Below, piece after piece: positions 28,281-41,630 of a stretch of 64,000 nucleotides of DNA. Positions within the stretch are counted from its first letter, which is position 1. The number at the start of each line of letters is the position of its first letter. The position numbers were made by a program, and so were the translations under genes. The DNA is from Altererythrobacter sp. Root672 (GTDB lineage Bacteria; Pseudomonadota; Alphaproteobacteria; Sphingomonadales; Sphingomonadaceae). The stretch is from positions 62,256-126,255 of the forward strand of contig NZ_LMHH01000003.1 in the NCBI RefSeq assembly GCF_001427865.1, in the 5' to 3' direction. The notes beneath the pieces are model-generated. The model was given only the letters and a program-made list of their open reading frames with translations, was not told where the DNA came from and did no database searches.

Positions 28281-28958
28281 ATGAGCGAGACTGTTCCCGA
28301 TAGCTGGCGCCCGGCGCTCGAAGCCGTGCTGCAGACCCCCGAGGCGCGGCGCCTGGGCGGCTGGCTCAAGCAGGAAGAAGCGAGCGGCAAGGCGATTTTC
28401 CCGCCACGCGGCCAGCGGTTGCGGGCGCTCGAACTGACGCCGCTCGATGAGGTGCGGGTCGTGATCCTGGGGCAGGATCCTTATCATGGGCCGGGGCAGG
28501 CGCATGGGCTGTCGTTCTCGGTGCCGGAGGGCGTGCAGGTGCCTCCCTCACTGGTGAACATCTACAAGGAGCTGGAGAGCGACCTCGGCATTGCCCGGCG
28601 TTCGAGCGGTAACCTTGAGCATTGGGCGAAACAGGGCGTGCTCCTGCTCAACAATTCGCTGACCGTCGAGGCGGCCAAGGCTGGGAGCCACGCCGGCAAG
28701 GGCTGGGAGGAGATCACCGATGCGGCGGTGGCCGCCGTGGCGCAGCGTGAGGCGCCGAGCGTGTTCATCCTGTGGGGCAATCACGCGCGCAAGAAGGCGG
28801 CGCGAGTGGCCGAGCTGGGGCCCGGGACGCGGCATCTGGTGTTGACCTCGCCGCATCCGAGCCCGCTTTCGGCCTATGCGGGGTTCTTCGGATCGAAGCC
28901 GTTCAGCAAGGCCAATGCCTTTCTGGAGGCACAGGGGCGCGGCACGATCGAGTGGTAA
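28281..28958 (+). CDS. ung: uracil-DNA glycosylase (family 1)
   Basis: A 225-residue base-excision-repair enzyme removing uracil from DNA. The water-activating loop GQDPYHG has Asp66; the leucine/histidine loop is HPSPLSAY near residue 188; LLNNSLTVE lies in between. Full length and intact. The start at 28281 matches the family; the frame extends to 28221 without similarity. A palindromic repeat abuts its stop codon. Confidence 0.95.
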   Translation: MSETVPDSWRPALEAVLQTPEARRLGGWLKQEEASGKAIFPPRGQRLRALELTPLDEVRVVILGQDPYHGPGQAHGLSFSVPEGVQVPPSLVNIYKELESDLGIARRSSGNLEHWAKQGVLLLNNSLTVEAAKAGSHAGKGWEEITDAAVAAVAQREAPSVFILWGNHARKKAARVAELGPGTRHLVLTSPHPSPLSAYAGFFGSKPFSKANAFLEAQGRGTIEW

Positions 28959-29092
28959 ATCCTCCCCGAGCTCGTCTCGGGGAGGTGGCGGACGCCGCAG
29001 GCGGCTGACGGAGGGGTCGGCGGAAGAACGCAACACCCCTCCACCATTCGCTTCGCGAACGGTCCCCCTCCCCGAGCAAGCTCGGGGAGGAT
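28959..29092. repeat. intergenic palindromic repeat, copy A
   Basis: Terminal inverted arms TCCTCCCCGAG and CTCGGGGAGGA flank about 110 bp that include further small palindromes (TTCGCTTCGCGAA). It fills the space exactly between the stops of ung and the TauD-like gene. A close relative is at 52839-52974. The arms could also act as a bidirectional transcription stop. Confidence 0.85.
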
Positions 29093-30010
29093 CTAAGCCT
29101 CGGCCAATCCCATCCACTCGTAGGCCGACGTCTCCGGCCCGCTCTCGTTGACCGTGGTCCGCCGCATGTCGCGGCGGTATTCGTTCGACAGTAGCGGCGT
29201 CGCGGCGTGCATGGTGCAGCGATTGTCCCAAATCACCAGGTCATGCTGCCGCCAGTGGTGGCGGAAGACGAACTTGTCCTGCGTCGCGTGGGCGTAGAGT
29301 TGTTCGACCAGCGTCTCGCCCAAGGTCTCGTCCAGGCCGATCACGCCGATGCAGTGGCCGCCGACGTAGAGCGCCTTGCGGCCATAGGGCATCTTGCGAA
29401 CGAGCGGATGATCGACCGGCGGGAAGGGGATGATCTTGCGCATCTCGGGCGTGATCTCGCCCTTCAGCCCGGCGCGGCGGCGGCCTTCCCAGAAGTCGTG
29501 GACGCCGATGAGATCTTCGATCTGGATTTTCGTGCTGCCCGGCAGGTCGTCATACGCGGCGCGCGCGTCGGCGAACAACGTATCGCCCCCGGCCTCGGCA
29601 GGCGGCGTCTCGTGGCCGAGAAGCAGCGACCACTTGGTCGGCATGGCGTGGAATGAACTGTCGGTGTGAAACCGCTCGGCGCCCTGGGCGAGCTTATAGC
29701 CCTCCGCGCCATAGGCGATGATCTCGCCGTCCTTGTCGATATTGCCGGCGTAGAACAGGTCGAGGTCGATCACTCGCTTGCCCTGCGGCCGCGCTGCACC
29801 GGGGATGCGGCTGGGAATCTCGAGTGGGCCGAAAGAGCGGCTGAAGCGCTTGTGCTGTTCGTCGGTGATCTGCGCGTCGCGAACAACCAGCACCCCGTAT
29901 TGCGCCATCGCCGCTTCGACGGTTTCGATCAGTTCGGCATCGGGTTCGCAGGTGAGGTCGGCGCCGGTCAGTTCGGCGGCGAAGAGGGGGTGTAGCGGTG
30001 TCACTTCCAT
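29093..30010 (-). CDS. TauD/TfdA-family 2-oxoglutarate-dependent dioxygenase
   Basis: A 305-residue non-heme iron dioxygenase. The facial triad is His115 and Asp117 in ERFHTDSSF and the distal histidine in NRCTMHAATP; an arginine for 2-oxoglutarate is in YRRDMRRTTV. Relatives act on taurine, alkyl sulfates or phenoxyacetates; the substrate here is not known. The divergent MarR gene 66 bp away and a palindrome between them suggest substrate-responsive control. Confidence 0.9.
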   Translation of the reverse strand: MEVTPLHPLFAAELTGADLTCEPDAELIETVEAAMAQYGVLVVRDAQITDEQHKRFSRSFGPLEIPSRIPGAARPQGKRVIDLDLFYAGNIDKDGEIIAYGAEGYKLAQGAERFHTDSSFHAMPTKWSLLLGHETPPAEAGGDTLFADARAAYDDLPGSTKIQIEDLIGVHDFWEGRRRAGLKGEITPEMRKIIPFPPVDHPLVRKMPYGRKALYVGGHCIGVIGLDETLGETLVEQLYAHATQDKFVFRHHWRQHDLVIWDNRCTMHAATPLLSNEYRRDMRRTTVNESGPETSAYEWMGLAEA

Positions 30011-30027
30011 CCGCGGCAAATAGTTGA

Positions 30028-30045
30028 TTGGAACAACTGTTGCAA
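30028..30045. promoter_or_regulatory. candidate MarR operator
   Basis: The 18-bp sequence TTGGAACA-AC-TGTTGCAA is a near-perfect palindrome (7 of 8 positions paired per arm) located between the divergent TauD-like and MarR genes. Its size and symmetry match MarR-family operators. Whether the MarR protein binds it is inference. Confidence 0.5.
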
Positions 30046-30075
30046 AAGGAACCGCCTCGGACGACACGGTCAGGT

Positions 30076-30519
30076 GTGGGAAAGACACTCGATTGGGGGA
30101 TCCTCGAAGGATCGGTCGGGCCGCGCGTGCGGCTGTTGCGCAATGCCTTGTCGGCACGTTCGATAGCGGTTTCAGCGCCGTACGGTTTGCCGACCGGGTC
30201 GCTCACGGTGCTGGCCCTGATCGCGGCCAATCCGGGAAGCTCGCAGAGCGCGCTGGCTCAGCGTTCGGGTCTCAACAAGTCGGCGCTGGTCGGGATCGTC
30301 GATCAGCTCGAGACTCGCGGGCTGGTCGAGCGCGGACGGGTGGCGAACGACCGGCGGCGTTACGAGGTCTCGGTCACAGTCGAGGGTGAGCGGACGATGC
30401 AGGCGCTATTCGCGGCGGTGGATGCTGAGGAGAGGGCGATCCGTGAAGCGCTGGGCCCGAATGAGCTGGCGACGCTGCTGGGGTTGCTCGACCGGACGAT
30501 CGGGGCATTGGAAGACTGA
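30076..30519 (+). CDS. MarR family transcriptional regulator
   Basis: A winged-helix MarR protein of about 147 residues. The DNA-binding helix region reads SQSALAQRSGLNKSALVGIV, followed by the wing with GRVANDRRRYEVSVT. I chose the GTG at 30076; the frame also has TTG codons at 30028 and 30040, which would put coding sequence over the palindrome. It is divergent from the TauD-like gene and probably regulates it and itself. Ligand unknown. Confidence 0.85.
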   Translation: MGKTLDWGILEGSVGPRVRLLRNALSARSIAVSAPYGLPTGSLTVLALIAANPGSSQSALAQRSGLNKSALVGIVDQLETRGLVERGRVANDRRRYEVSVTVEGERTMQALFAAVDAEERAIREALGPNELATLLGLLDRTIGALED

Positions 30520-30529
30520 CGCTACCGCG

Positions 30530-30841
30530 TCAGGGCAACCGTGTGCCGTGCGTTTCGCGAACCGGGATGCCTGTCGGATCGAAGCCCTCGAGGCAGAACA
30601 CGTTGATCCCGTAGTGGTCGGGCAACATGCGCTTCCGATGGAAGGGATAGATGCCGCAAGTCCCGCAAAAGAAGTGTCGCGCAACTTCGGTGTGGAAGCG
30701 GTATTCACGCAGCGCGTCTTCGCCAGCGAGTAGCTCGAAGCGGTCCTCGTGGACGGCCACCATCAGCGCGTTCTTGCGGCTGCAGATCGAGCAGTCGCAC
30801 GTGGTCAGCTCGGGAAAGTCCGTGGTCACGGCAAAGCGCAC
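30530..30841 (-). CDS. GFA family zinc protein, start codon uncertain
   Basis: A glutathione-dependent formaldehyde-activating (GFA) enzyme-like protein; this family binds structural and catalytic zinc through cysteines. From the GTG at 30841 it is 103 residues with CDCSICSRKNALM and HFFCGTCGIYPFHRK. The same frame upstream encodes RYEGSCHCGAV, the first zinc motif of the family, but no ATG, GTG or TTG exists in frame before a stop near the end of gltD. The most upstream possible start is an ATT at 30892. Either a rare start is used or the start codon has been lost. It is on the gltBD strand just after gltD. Confidence 0.65.
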   Translation of the reverse strand: MRFAVTTDFPELTTCDCSICSRKNALMVAVHEDRFELLAGEDALREYRFHTEVARHFFCGTCGIYPFHRKRMLPDHYGINVFCLEGFDPTGIPVRETHGTRLP

Positions 30842-30914
30842 CGCGCCGCAGTGGCAACTTCCTTCGTAGCGGGCTGGAAGGCGGGAGCTAATCTTCTGAT
30901 CCCCCGCCCTATCC

Positions 30915-32351
30915 TTAGCGCGGCAGTTCGCTCACGCCCATCAGCGCCTCGTCCACCGCGCGGGCGCACTGGCGGCCTTCGCGGATGGCCCAGACGATCA
31001 GCGACTGGCCCCGGCGCATGTCGCCGCAAGCGAAGACGTTCTCTTCCGAAGTGGCATAGTCGACCACGTTGGCGTCGACGTTGCCGCGGTCGGTCAGCTT
31101 GACGCCCGACTGGGCGATCATGCCCGGCTTCTTCGGACCGAGGAAACCCATCGCCAGGAAGATCAGGTCCGCCTTGATCACGAACTCGCTGCCCGGAACT
31201 TCCTTCATCTGGCCGTCGACCCACTCGATGCGGGCGCACTTGAGGCCGGTGACCTGGCCGTTTTCGCCGACCACTTCCTTGGTCAGCACCGACCAATCGC
31301 GGTCGACGCCTTCTTCGTGGCTGGAGGAAGTGCGCAGCTTCATGGGCCAGTCGGGCCAGGTCAGGTGCTTGTTTTCCTTCTCGGGCGGCTTGGGCATGAC
31401 CTCGATCTGGGTCACGCTCTTGGCGCCCTGGCGGTTCGAGGTGCCGACGCAGTCGGAGCCGGTGTCACCGCCGCCGATCACGATCACGTCCTTGCCGGTG
31501 GCGACGAGCGTGCCGCGCGGGGCGGCGCGCTCTTCGGCGTCGCCGGCGTTGCGCTTGTTCTGCTGGGTCAGGAATTCCATTGCCAGGCGCACGCCCGGCA
31601 GTTCCGAACCCGGAATGGTCAGCGGACGCGCATCCTCGGCGCCGCCGGCCAGGACCACGGCGTCGAAGTTCTCGCGCAGCGACTTCATCGACACGTCGAC
31701 ACCCACTTCGGTGCTGGTCTTGAAGGTCACACCCTCGGCTTCCATCTGCACGGCGCGCCGGTTGATGAGGTGCTTTTCCATCTTGAAGTCGGGGATGCCG
31801 TAGCGGAGCAGGCCGCCCACGCGGTCGGCCTTCTCGAACACCGTCACCGAATGGCCGGCACGGGCGAGCTGCTGGGCCGCTGCAAGGCCTGCCGGGCCGG
31901 AGCCGATCACCGCCACGCTCTTGCCGGTCTTGTGCGCGGGCACTTGCGGCTCGATCCAGCCTTCCTTCCACCCGCGATCGACGATGGCGCATTCGATCGA
32001 CTTGATGGTGACCGGCTGGTCGATGATGTTGAGCGTGCAACTCGCCTCGCACGGGGCGGGGCAGACGCGACCGGTGAATTCCGGGAAGTTGTTGGTCGAA
32101 TGGAGATTGTCCAGCGCCTCGCGCCAGTCGCTCTCGTAGACGAGATGGTTCCAGTCCGGGATCATGTTGTTCACCGGACAGCCGTTGTGACAGTAGGGAA
32201 TCCCGCAATCCATGCAGCGCGCTGCCTGGTTCTTGATGCCCTCTTCGCTGTGGGGAACCACGAATTCGCGATAGTGGCCGATCCGCTCCTGCGGATCCGC
32301 ATAGCCACGATCCTGCCGCTCGACTTCGAGGAAGCCTGTTACCTTACCCAT
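30915..32351 (-). CDS. gltD: glutamate synthase [NADPH] small subunit
   Basis: A 478-residue FAD/Fe-S flavoprotein that passes electrons from NADPH to GltB. N-terminal cysteine clusters for iron-sulfur binding ([17 protein letters not shown] and [11 protein letters not shown]), a [14 protein letters not shown] motif around residue 150, and [14 protein letters not shown] for NADPH. Full length. It begins 12 bp after gltB and is its operon partner in ammonia assimilation. Confidence 0.96.
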   Translation of the reverse strand: MGKVTGFLEVERQDRGYADPQERIGHYREFVVPHSEEGIKNQAARCMDCGIPYCHNGCPVNNMIPDWNHLVYESDWREALDNLHSTNNFPEFTGRVCPAPCEASCTLNIIDQPVTIKSIECAIVDRGWKEGWIEPQVPAHKTGKSVAVIGSGPAGLAAAQQLARAGHSVTVFEKADRVGGLLRYGIPDFKMEKHLINRRAVQMEAEGVTFKTSTEVGVDVSMKSLRENFDAVVLAGGAEDARPLTIPGSELPGVRLAMEFLTQQNKRNAGDAEERAAPRGTLVATGKDVIVIGGGDTGSDCVGTSNRQGAKSVTQIEVMPKPPEKENKHLTWPDWPMKLRTSSSHEEGVDRDWSVLTKEVVGENGQVTGLKCARIEWVDGQMKEVPGSEFVIKADLIFLAMGFLGPKKPGMIAQSGVKLTDRGNVDANVVDYATSEENVFACGDMRRGQSLIVWAIREGRQCARAVDEALMGVSELPR

Positions 32352-32363
32352 TTCGTGTGACCC

Positions 32364-37007
<4,644 letters not shown>

Positions 37008-37161
37008 ACTCGTCTTCCTGTCTCGATCCGGGCGACCACAGTCTCGCTTCGACACCGGACCAGCGCGGCAACGAAGCGCGACTCACCCGGCACTGGGTGC
37101 CTTCAAAAATGTCGCGAGGGACCCCCATGACGACAGGAAGGTGTTTTTGCAAGTTTCCGGT

Positions 37162-37199
37162 CGCGCCAAAAATGGCGCTCGTCACCCGTAAGCGGGTGA
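37162..37199 (-). other. two adjacent hairpins upstream of gltB
   Basis: Tandem stem-loops: TCACCCG/CGGGTGA with a 4-base loop (37182-37199) and GCGCCA/TGGCGC with a 4-base A/T loop (near 37163-37178). They lie after the stop of the acidic membrane protein gene and about 150 bp before gltB. They could end that transcript or sit in the gltB leader; there is no clear T-run after either. Confidence 0.5.
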
Positions 37200-37207
37200 G
37201 AATCGTC

Positions 37208-38590
37208 TTATGGATTACCGCTCAACTGTTGCAGTTTGGCCAAAGCGGCGCGCAACGACACCTCGGCGTCGGTGGTATCTAGCCGTTCTTGCGCCTCTTC
37301 CGGCTCATCTGCGGGTTCGATTTCGTCCTCGGCTTCCGCTTCGCTGGCTTCGATTCGGATGAAGTCGGACCTTGGCAACGCAAAGGGATTCTTCATCTCG
37401 ATCAGCGAGCCAAAGGCGTCATCGGATTCGATTTCGGCTTCGACTTCCTCATCGACTTCCGCTTCGGCTTCGTCGGTTCCCGGCTGGAGCGACGGATTGA
37501 CGAAGGCTGCCGTGTGCATCGGGATGGAGAACCCCGGCATCGGAGCGTCATCGAGCGCGTCGACGTTCAAGTGATGCAACCAGTCGAAGAACGGCGGGCG
37601 CTTAGCAGCGGGCTCCTCCTCGGCCGGAAGCGGCGCGATCGGAGCTTGAGCCGGAGCGGCAGGCTCGACCTCGACGGCATAGGGTTGAAGCGGCGGAGGC
37701 GCCGGCTGCTGCGTGGAAGCCAGCCATTCGCGACGCCGCTTCACCGTATCGGCAAAGCGCGCGACAAGCTGCGTGATGTCGAGATCGTCCAAGGGCGTGC
37801 TTGGCGACGCAGGCGGGGCAGGTTCGGGAGCGGAGGCGGCTTCGATCGCGGGTTCGGCCTCGGGCCATTCCGGCGCGTCGGAAGACTCTACCGCCTCGAA
37901 CTCTTCGACGGTTTCGACTGCCGGCACCGCCTCAATCGCCTCGTGCGCATCCTCGACGAAGGGGATTTCAGCCGCGACCGGGGATTCGAAGTCGTCTTCG
38001 GCTCTCCGCCATTCGTGGAAACCAGGTTCGGGCTCGACCTCCGTGACGGGCGGCTCGGCATCGTATTCGGCCGCTTCGCCATAGGCCGGGGCATGGGCGT
38101 ATTGCGGTTCGGCGTCCGGGGGGATTCTTTCGACGGCCGGCCCGAGATCGGCAATCGTCAGGGCACGGCGGCGGCGGAGTGGGTGATTCGTCGGCTCGCT
38201 CTCGCCGCTGGTCTCTTCGGCGCCGCTATCAGCCGCGACATTGAACGGCCTGCGCGGCGCGTCAGGCGCGCGGAGCGCTGTCTCATCGCGGGAGCCGGCG
38301 CCGGTCACCCTGCGGGCAATCTTGAAACCCAGCACAGCGCCAATCGCGCCGAGCCCGACTGCAACGATCAGCCTGGCGCTGACACCGAGCGGCGGCGCGG
38401 CGGCGGTGACCAGCGAACCGATGCGAGACATTTCGACCACGCGTTCGAGCAGCGCCACCGGGAGCAGCAGGCCACCCAGCCCAAGCAGGGCCGTAAACCA
38501 AAGGGCTACGATTGCCGGAAACGCCGGATGCCTGGTGATGGAACCCGAACCGACTCGCGCCGCAGAATTATCGAGACTTTTCTTAGTCAT
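37208..38590 (-). CDS. acidic, Pro/Ala/Glu-rich membrane protein, hypothetical
   Basis: A 460-residue protein I cannot assign. The ATG at 38590 follows AAGGACAGC. Near the N-terminus are two membrane segments (AIVALWFTALLGLGGLLLPV and LIVAVGLGAIGAVLGF). After these comes a long, acidic, low-complexity cytoplasmic or periplasmic tail with many Glu-Ala-Pro runs and a short, more ordered stretch around LDDLDITQLVARFADTVKRR. The shape resembles envelope or division scaffolds, but no known domain is visible. It lies between the glycosyltransferase gene and gltB. Confidence 0.75.
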   Translation of the reverse strand: MTKKSLDNSAARVGSGSITRHPAFPAIVALWFTALLGLGGLLLPVALLERVVEMSRIGSLVTAAAPPLGVSARLIVAVGLGAIGAVLGFKIARRVTGAGSRDETALRAPDAPRRPFNVAADSGAEETSGESEPTNHPLRRRRALTIADLGPAVERIPPDAEPQYAHAPAYGEAAEYDAEPPVTEVEPEPGFHEWRRAEDDFESPVAAEIPFVEDAHEAIEAVPAVETVEEFEAVESSDAPEWPEAEPAIEAASAPEPAPPASPSTPLDDLDITQLVARFADTVKRRREWLASTQQPAPPPLQPYAVEVEPAAPAQAPIAPLPAEEEPAAKRPPFFDWLHHLNVDALDDAPMPGFSIPMHTAAFVNPSLQPGTDEAEAEVDEEVEAEIESDDAFGSLIEMKNPFALPRSDFIRIEASEAEAEDEIEPADEPEEAQERLDTTDAEVSLRAALAKLQQLSGNP

Positions 38591-38625
38591 GCTGTCCTTG
38601 ACTGTGCCATTGCTGGCTTGCCCTG

Positions 38626-39852
38626 TCACGCAGCAGCTGGGACGGGGAGGGTTTGTCCGAGACCTAGAAGTCCCTGGTAAATGACCTGATAACGGCGCGC
38701 ATTGAGAACCCAATCATGGCGCTCGGCGACATGCCTGCGCGCGGCCTCCCGCAGGGCTGGCCACGCCTCCCGCCGTGCCAGAAGCGCCGCCAGTGCGCCC
38801 GCGCAGTCGGCAGGATCGTCAGGAGCGAACAGAGTGCCGGTGACCCCGTCGGTGATCAGTTCGCGATGTCCGCCGACAGAGGATGCGGCAACGAGCTTGC
38901 CTTGCGCCATCGCCTCGAGCGGCTTGAGCGGGGTGACGAGGTCGGTCAGGCGGCTTGCCTTGCGCGGATAGGTCATGATGTCGCACAGCGAATAGTATCG
39001 CTCGACCTCGCCGTGGGGCACGCGGCCGACGAAGCGGATCGCCGAGGCAGCGGGGGAGGCTTCGGCAAGCCTGCGCAAGTCTTCCGCCATCGGCCCACCA
39101 CCGACCATCAGCAGCCGCGCCTGGGGCTGCTTCTCCAGCAGCGCCGGCATCGCCTCGATCAGGTCGTCGAGCCCTTCGTAATCGTAGAAGCTGCCGATGA
39201 AGCCGATCACCGGCCCATCGCCAAGGTCGAGATCGCGCGCCAACGGTTCGTCGCGCGCGATGGGCGAGCCGAACAGCTCCAGATCGACGCCGTTGGGCAT
39301 GATCCCGATCTTGCCCGCCGGAACCCCGCGAGCGATCAGGTCGTCGCGCAGGCCGTGGCAGATCGTCACCACGGCATCGGCGCCGGCAATGACCCGGTTT
39401 TCGAGCGCGCGTGTCAGGCGATACTTGAGCGAGCCCTCGCGCCCCATGCCGTTGCCGACCGCGGCGTCTTCCCAGAAAGCGCGGATCTCGTAGACCAGCG
39501 GCAGCCCCAGGCGGCGCGCGACGCGCAAGGCCGCCGTGCCGCAAAGCGCTGGCGAGTGGGCGTGCAGCACGTCGGGCCGCCATTCCTCCGCCAGGTCGCC
39601 GACCGACTTGGCCAGGGCATCGATCTCGCGCCATTCGCGCAAGCCCGCGGGTCCAGAGCTGACGCCGGAAGTGCGGTGGAAGGTCAGGCCGTCGGCCAGC
39701 TCGATATCGGGCCCCCCGGCTTCATGTCGCAGGCCGGTGATCCCCCGCACCTCGAGGCCGTTGGCGATCTGGGCCTTCATCAGCGCACGCGTGCGGAAGG
39801 TGTAGCCGCTGTGCATCGGCAGCGAGTGATCGAGGACGTGGAGAACCCGCAT
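38626..39852 (-). CDS. glycosyltransferase, exosortase A-associated type
   Basis: A 408-residue GT-B (GT4-type) glycosyltransferase. The start MRVLHVLDHSLPMHSGYTF and the overall arrangement match the exosortase A/PEP-CTERM-associated glycosyltransferase family (TIGR04063-like). The UDP/GDP-sugar region contains IGFIGSFYDYEGLDDLIEAM and the EPLE-like PLKPLEAMAQGKL. It should act on an exopolysaccharide or glycan intermediate. It is divergent from the O-glycosylation ligase genes. No exosortase gene is in the window. Confidence 0.85.
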   Translation of the reverse strand: MRVLHVLDHSLPMHSGYTFRTRALMKAQIANGLEVRGITGLRHEAGGPDIELADGLTFHRTSGVSSGPAGLREWREIDALAKSVGDLAEEWRPDVLHAHSPALCGTAALRVARRLGLPLVYEIRAFWEDAAVGNGMGREGSLKYRLTRALENRVIAGADAVVTICHGLRDDLIARGVPAGKIGIMPNGVDLELFGSPIARDEPLARDLDLGDGPVIGFIGSFYDYEGLDDLIEAMPALLEKQPQARLLMVGGGPMAEDLRRLAEASPAASAIRFVGRVPHGEVERYYSLCDIMTYPRKASRLTDLVTPLKPLEAMAQGKLVAASSVGGHRELITDGVTGTLFAPDDPADCAGALAALLARREAWPALREAARRHVAERHDWVLNARRYQVIYQGLLGLGQTLPVPAAA

Positions 39853-39950
39853 GATGCATCTGCATCTGCCACGGCAAACTTAACGGCGCGTCAACCGAAC
39901 AAGGTTACTTCCTGCCAACTTGAGCTCCCAGGAAAGACCGGGGTCCGGGA

Positions 39951-40118
39951 TTGGTTGATATCTTCACCCTAGCGCTGACGCACGGCCTGTTGGCCGTTGC
40001 GATCTGGCGCCTGCTGTTCAGGCCCGACCTCGACAGCGAAGAAGGACCTGACGGCCGCGATCGCCCCTGGCTGCGCAAGCGCGGCGACACCGCTGGAACG
40101 AGCGCGGCCGATGATTGA
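39951..40118 (+). CDS. 55-residue small protein coupled to the ligase
   Basis: A short frame from a TTG at 39951 encoding VDIFTLALTHGLLAVAIWRL followed by an acidic and basic tail ending SAADD. The hydrophobic N-terminal half could be a membrane segment. Its end overlaps the ligase start by 8 bp (40111-40118), the usual sign of coupled translation. Small genes in this position occur in exosortase A-type clusters; function unknown. Confidence 0.5.
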   Translation: MVDIFTLALTHGLLAVAIWRLLFRPDLDSEEGPDGRDRPWLRKRGDTAGTSAADD

Positions 40119-41490
40119 CATCGCCCTGCTCGGGTTCATCGCGCTGGTGCTCACGCTCGGGCTGAAGCGGCCGTTCGTGTGGGTCCTCGCCTATATCTAC
40201 ATCGACGTGGTCGCGCCGCAGAAGATCGGCTGGGGGATCATCCAGTCGGTCCCGGTCTCGATGATCGCTTTTGCGGCGGCCTTCGGCGGTTGGCTGCTGC
40301 TCGACAACAAGCAGGGTAGCCGGTTCACTTTGCGCCAGGCGCTGGTGGGGCTGCTGCTCGGCTGGTGCTTCTTTACGACGCAAACCGCCGACTTCCCGGT
40401 AGAGGCCGCGACCAAGTGGGCCTGGGTGTGGAAGGCGATGGTGTTCGCGCTGTTCCTGCCGCTGACCCTGCGCACGCGGCTGAGGATCGAAGCGGCGGTG
40501 CTGGTGATGGTGCTGTCCATCGGCACGATCATCATCAACGGCGGTATCAAGACGGCGCTCGGCAGTGGCGGCTATGGCGCCTTGTCGTTGCTGGTGAACG
40601 ACAACACCGGGCTCTACGAAGGCTCGATCCTCTCGACCGCGGCGATTGCCGTGATCCCGCTGGCGCTGTGGCTGGCGCGGCACGGGACGGTGTTCCCGCC
40701 TGATCGTTGGGTCAAACTGTTCACTGCGGCGCTGATCCTTGCCTGTGTGCTGATCCCGATCGGCACCGCTGCGCGCACCGGGCTCGTGTGCCTAGGCGTG
40801 CTCGGCGTGCTCATGCTGCGGTCGGCCAAGCGGCGTTTTCTCTACGCCTCGCTTGCTGGGGTGGCGCTGTTGGTTGCGGTGCCCTTCCTGCCGCAAAGCT
40901 ACCTCGCCCGGATGAACACGATCGCCGACCATGAGGGCGACGAGTCCGCCTCGACCCGGGTGCAGGTGTGGGCCTGGACGCTCGATTACGTCGCCGAGAA
41001 CCCGCTCGGCGGCGGGTTCGACGCCTATCGCAGCAACAAGTTCACTTACGAGACCCGCACGGTCGTTGGCGAAGGCAATAGCCGCACGGTCAAGTCGCAG
41101 GTCGTGACCGACCACGGCCGCGCTTATCACTCCTCGTACTTCGAGATGTTGGGCGAGCAGGGCTGGCCGGGGCTGTTCCTGTGGCTCCTGCTCCACGGCC
41201 TTGGCCTGTGGCAGATGGAGCGCATCCGCTGGCTGTTCGGTCGCCGCAAGGGCGAAGGCGAGGATGGTGCCGCCACCTGGCAATGGGGCCTCGCCACGGC
41301 CTTGCAGCAAGCGCAAGTCATCTACCTCGTCGGGGCGCTGTTTGTTGGCATAGCCTATCAGCCGTTCATCCTCATGCTGATCGGCCTGCAATGCGCGCTG
41401 TGGGCCTATGTCCGGCGCACCGAACACCGGCCTGCCAAGGCGCAGTTCCGCCGTGCAGCGGCCGAGAAGCCAATCCCCGTTTCGGGATAG
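40111..41490 (+). CDS. O-glycosylation ligase, exosortase A-associated (Wzy/WaaL-like)
   Basis: A 459-residue integral membrane protein with about ten membrane segments and a periplasmic loop containing HEGDESASTRVQVWAWTLDY and GGGFDAYRSNK, characteristic of the O-antigen ligase/polymerase superfamily and of the exosortase A-associated ligase group (TIGR03097-like). It would join glycan chains in the periplasm. The ATG at 40111 overlaps the small upstream gene; a longer frame starts in the wrong place. A palindromic repeat follows. Confidence 0.87.
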   Translation: MIDIALLGFIALVLTLGLKRPFVWVLAYIYIDVVAPQKIGWGIIQSVPVSMIAFAAAFGGWLLLDNKQGSRFTLRQALVGLLLGWCFFTTQTADFPVEAATKWAWVWKAMVFALFLPLTLRTRLRIEAAVLVMVLSIGTIIINGGIKTALGSGGYGALSLLVNDNTGLYEGSILSTAAIAVIPLALWLARHGTVFPPDRWVKLFTAALILACVLIPIGTAARTGLVCLGVLGVLMLRSAKRRFLYASLAGVALLVAVPFLPQSYLARMNTIADHEGDESASTRVQVWAWTLDYVAENPLGGGFDAYRSNKFTYETRTVVGEGNSRTVKSQVVTDHGRAYHSSYFEMLGEQGWPGLFLWLLLHGLGLWQMERIRWLFGRRKGEGEDGAATWQWGLATALQQAQVIYLVGALFVGIAYQPFILMLIGLQCALWAYVRRTEHRPAKAQFRRAAAEKPIPVSG

Positions 41491-41499
41491 GTCGGAAAG

Positions 41500-41586
41500 C
41501 CCTCTCCCCTTGGGAGAGGGTTGGGTGAGGGTGATCGAGCGAGGCGCCAGAGACCCTCACCCCGACCCTCTCCCAAGGGGAGAGGG
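41500..41586. repeat. palindromic repeat between ligase and DUF4126 genes
   Basis: Inverted arms of about 33 bp (41500-41532 and 41553-41586) differing at two or three positions, each arm itself containing CCCTCTCCCC-TTGG-GAGAGGG. This CCTCTCCC type of palindrome is a widespread extragenic repeat. It may also stop transcription. Confidence 0.85.
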
Positions 41587-41630
41587 AGAAGGCTTGCCCC
41601 AAGCCCCTCGCTCGCGCGATAAGGCGCCCG

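Noticed and set aside
28959-29092. A possible CRISPR or insertion-sequence remnant
   Set aside because: The repeat has no spaced direct repeats and no transposase frame; it is a single palindromic element with one relative in the window.
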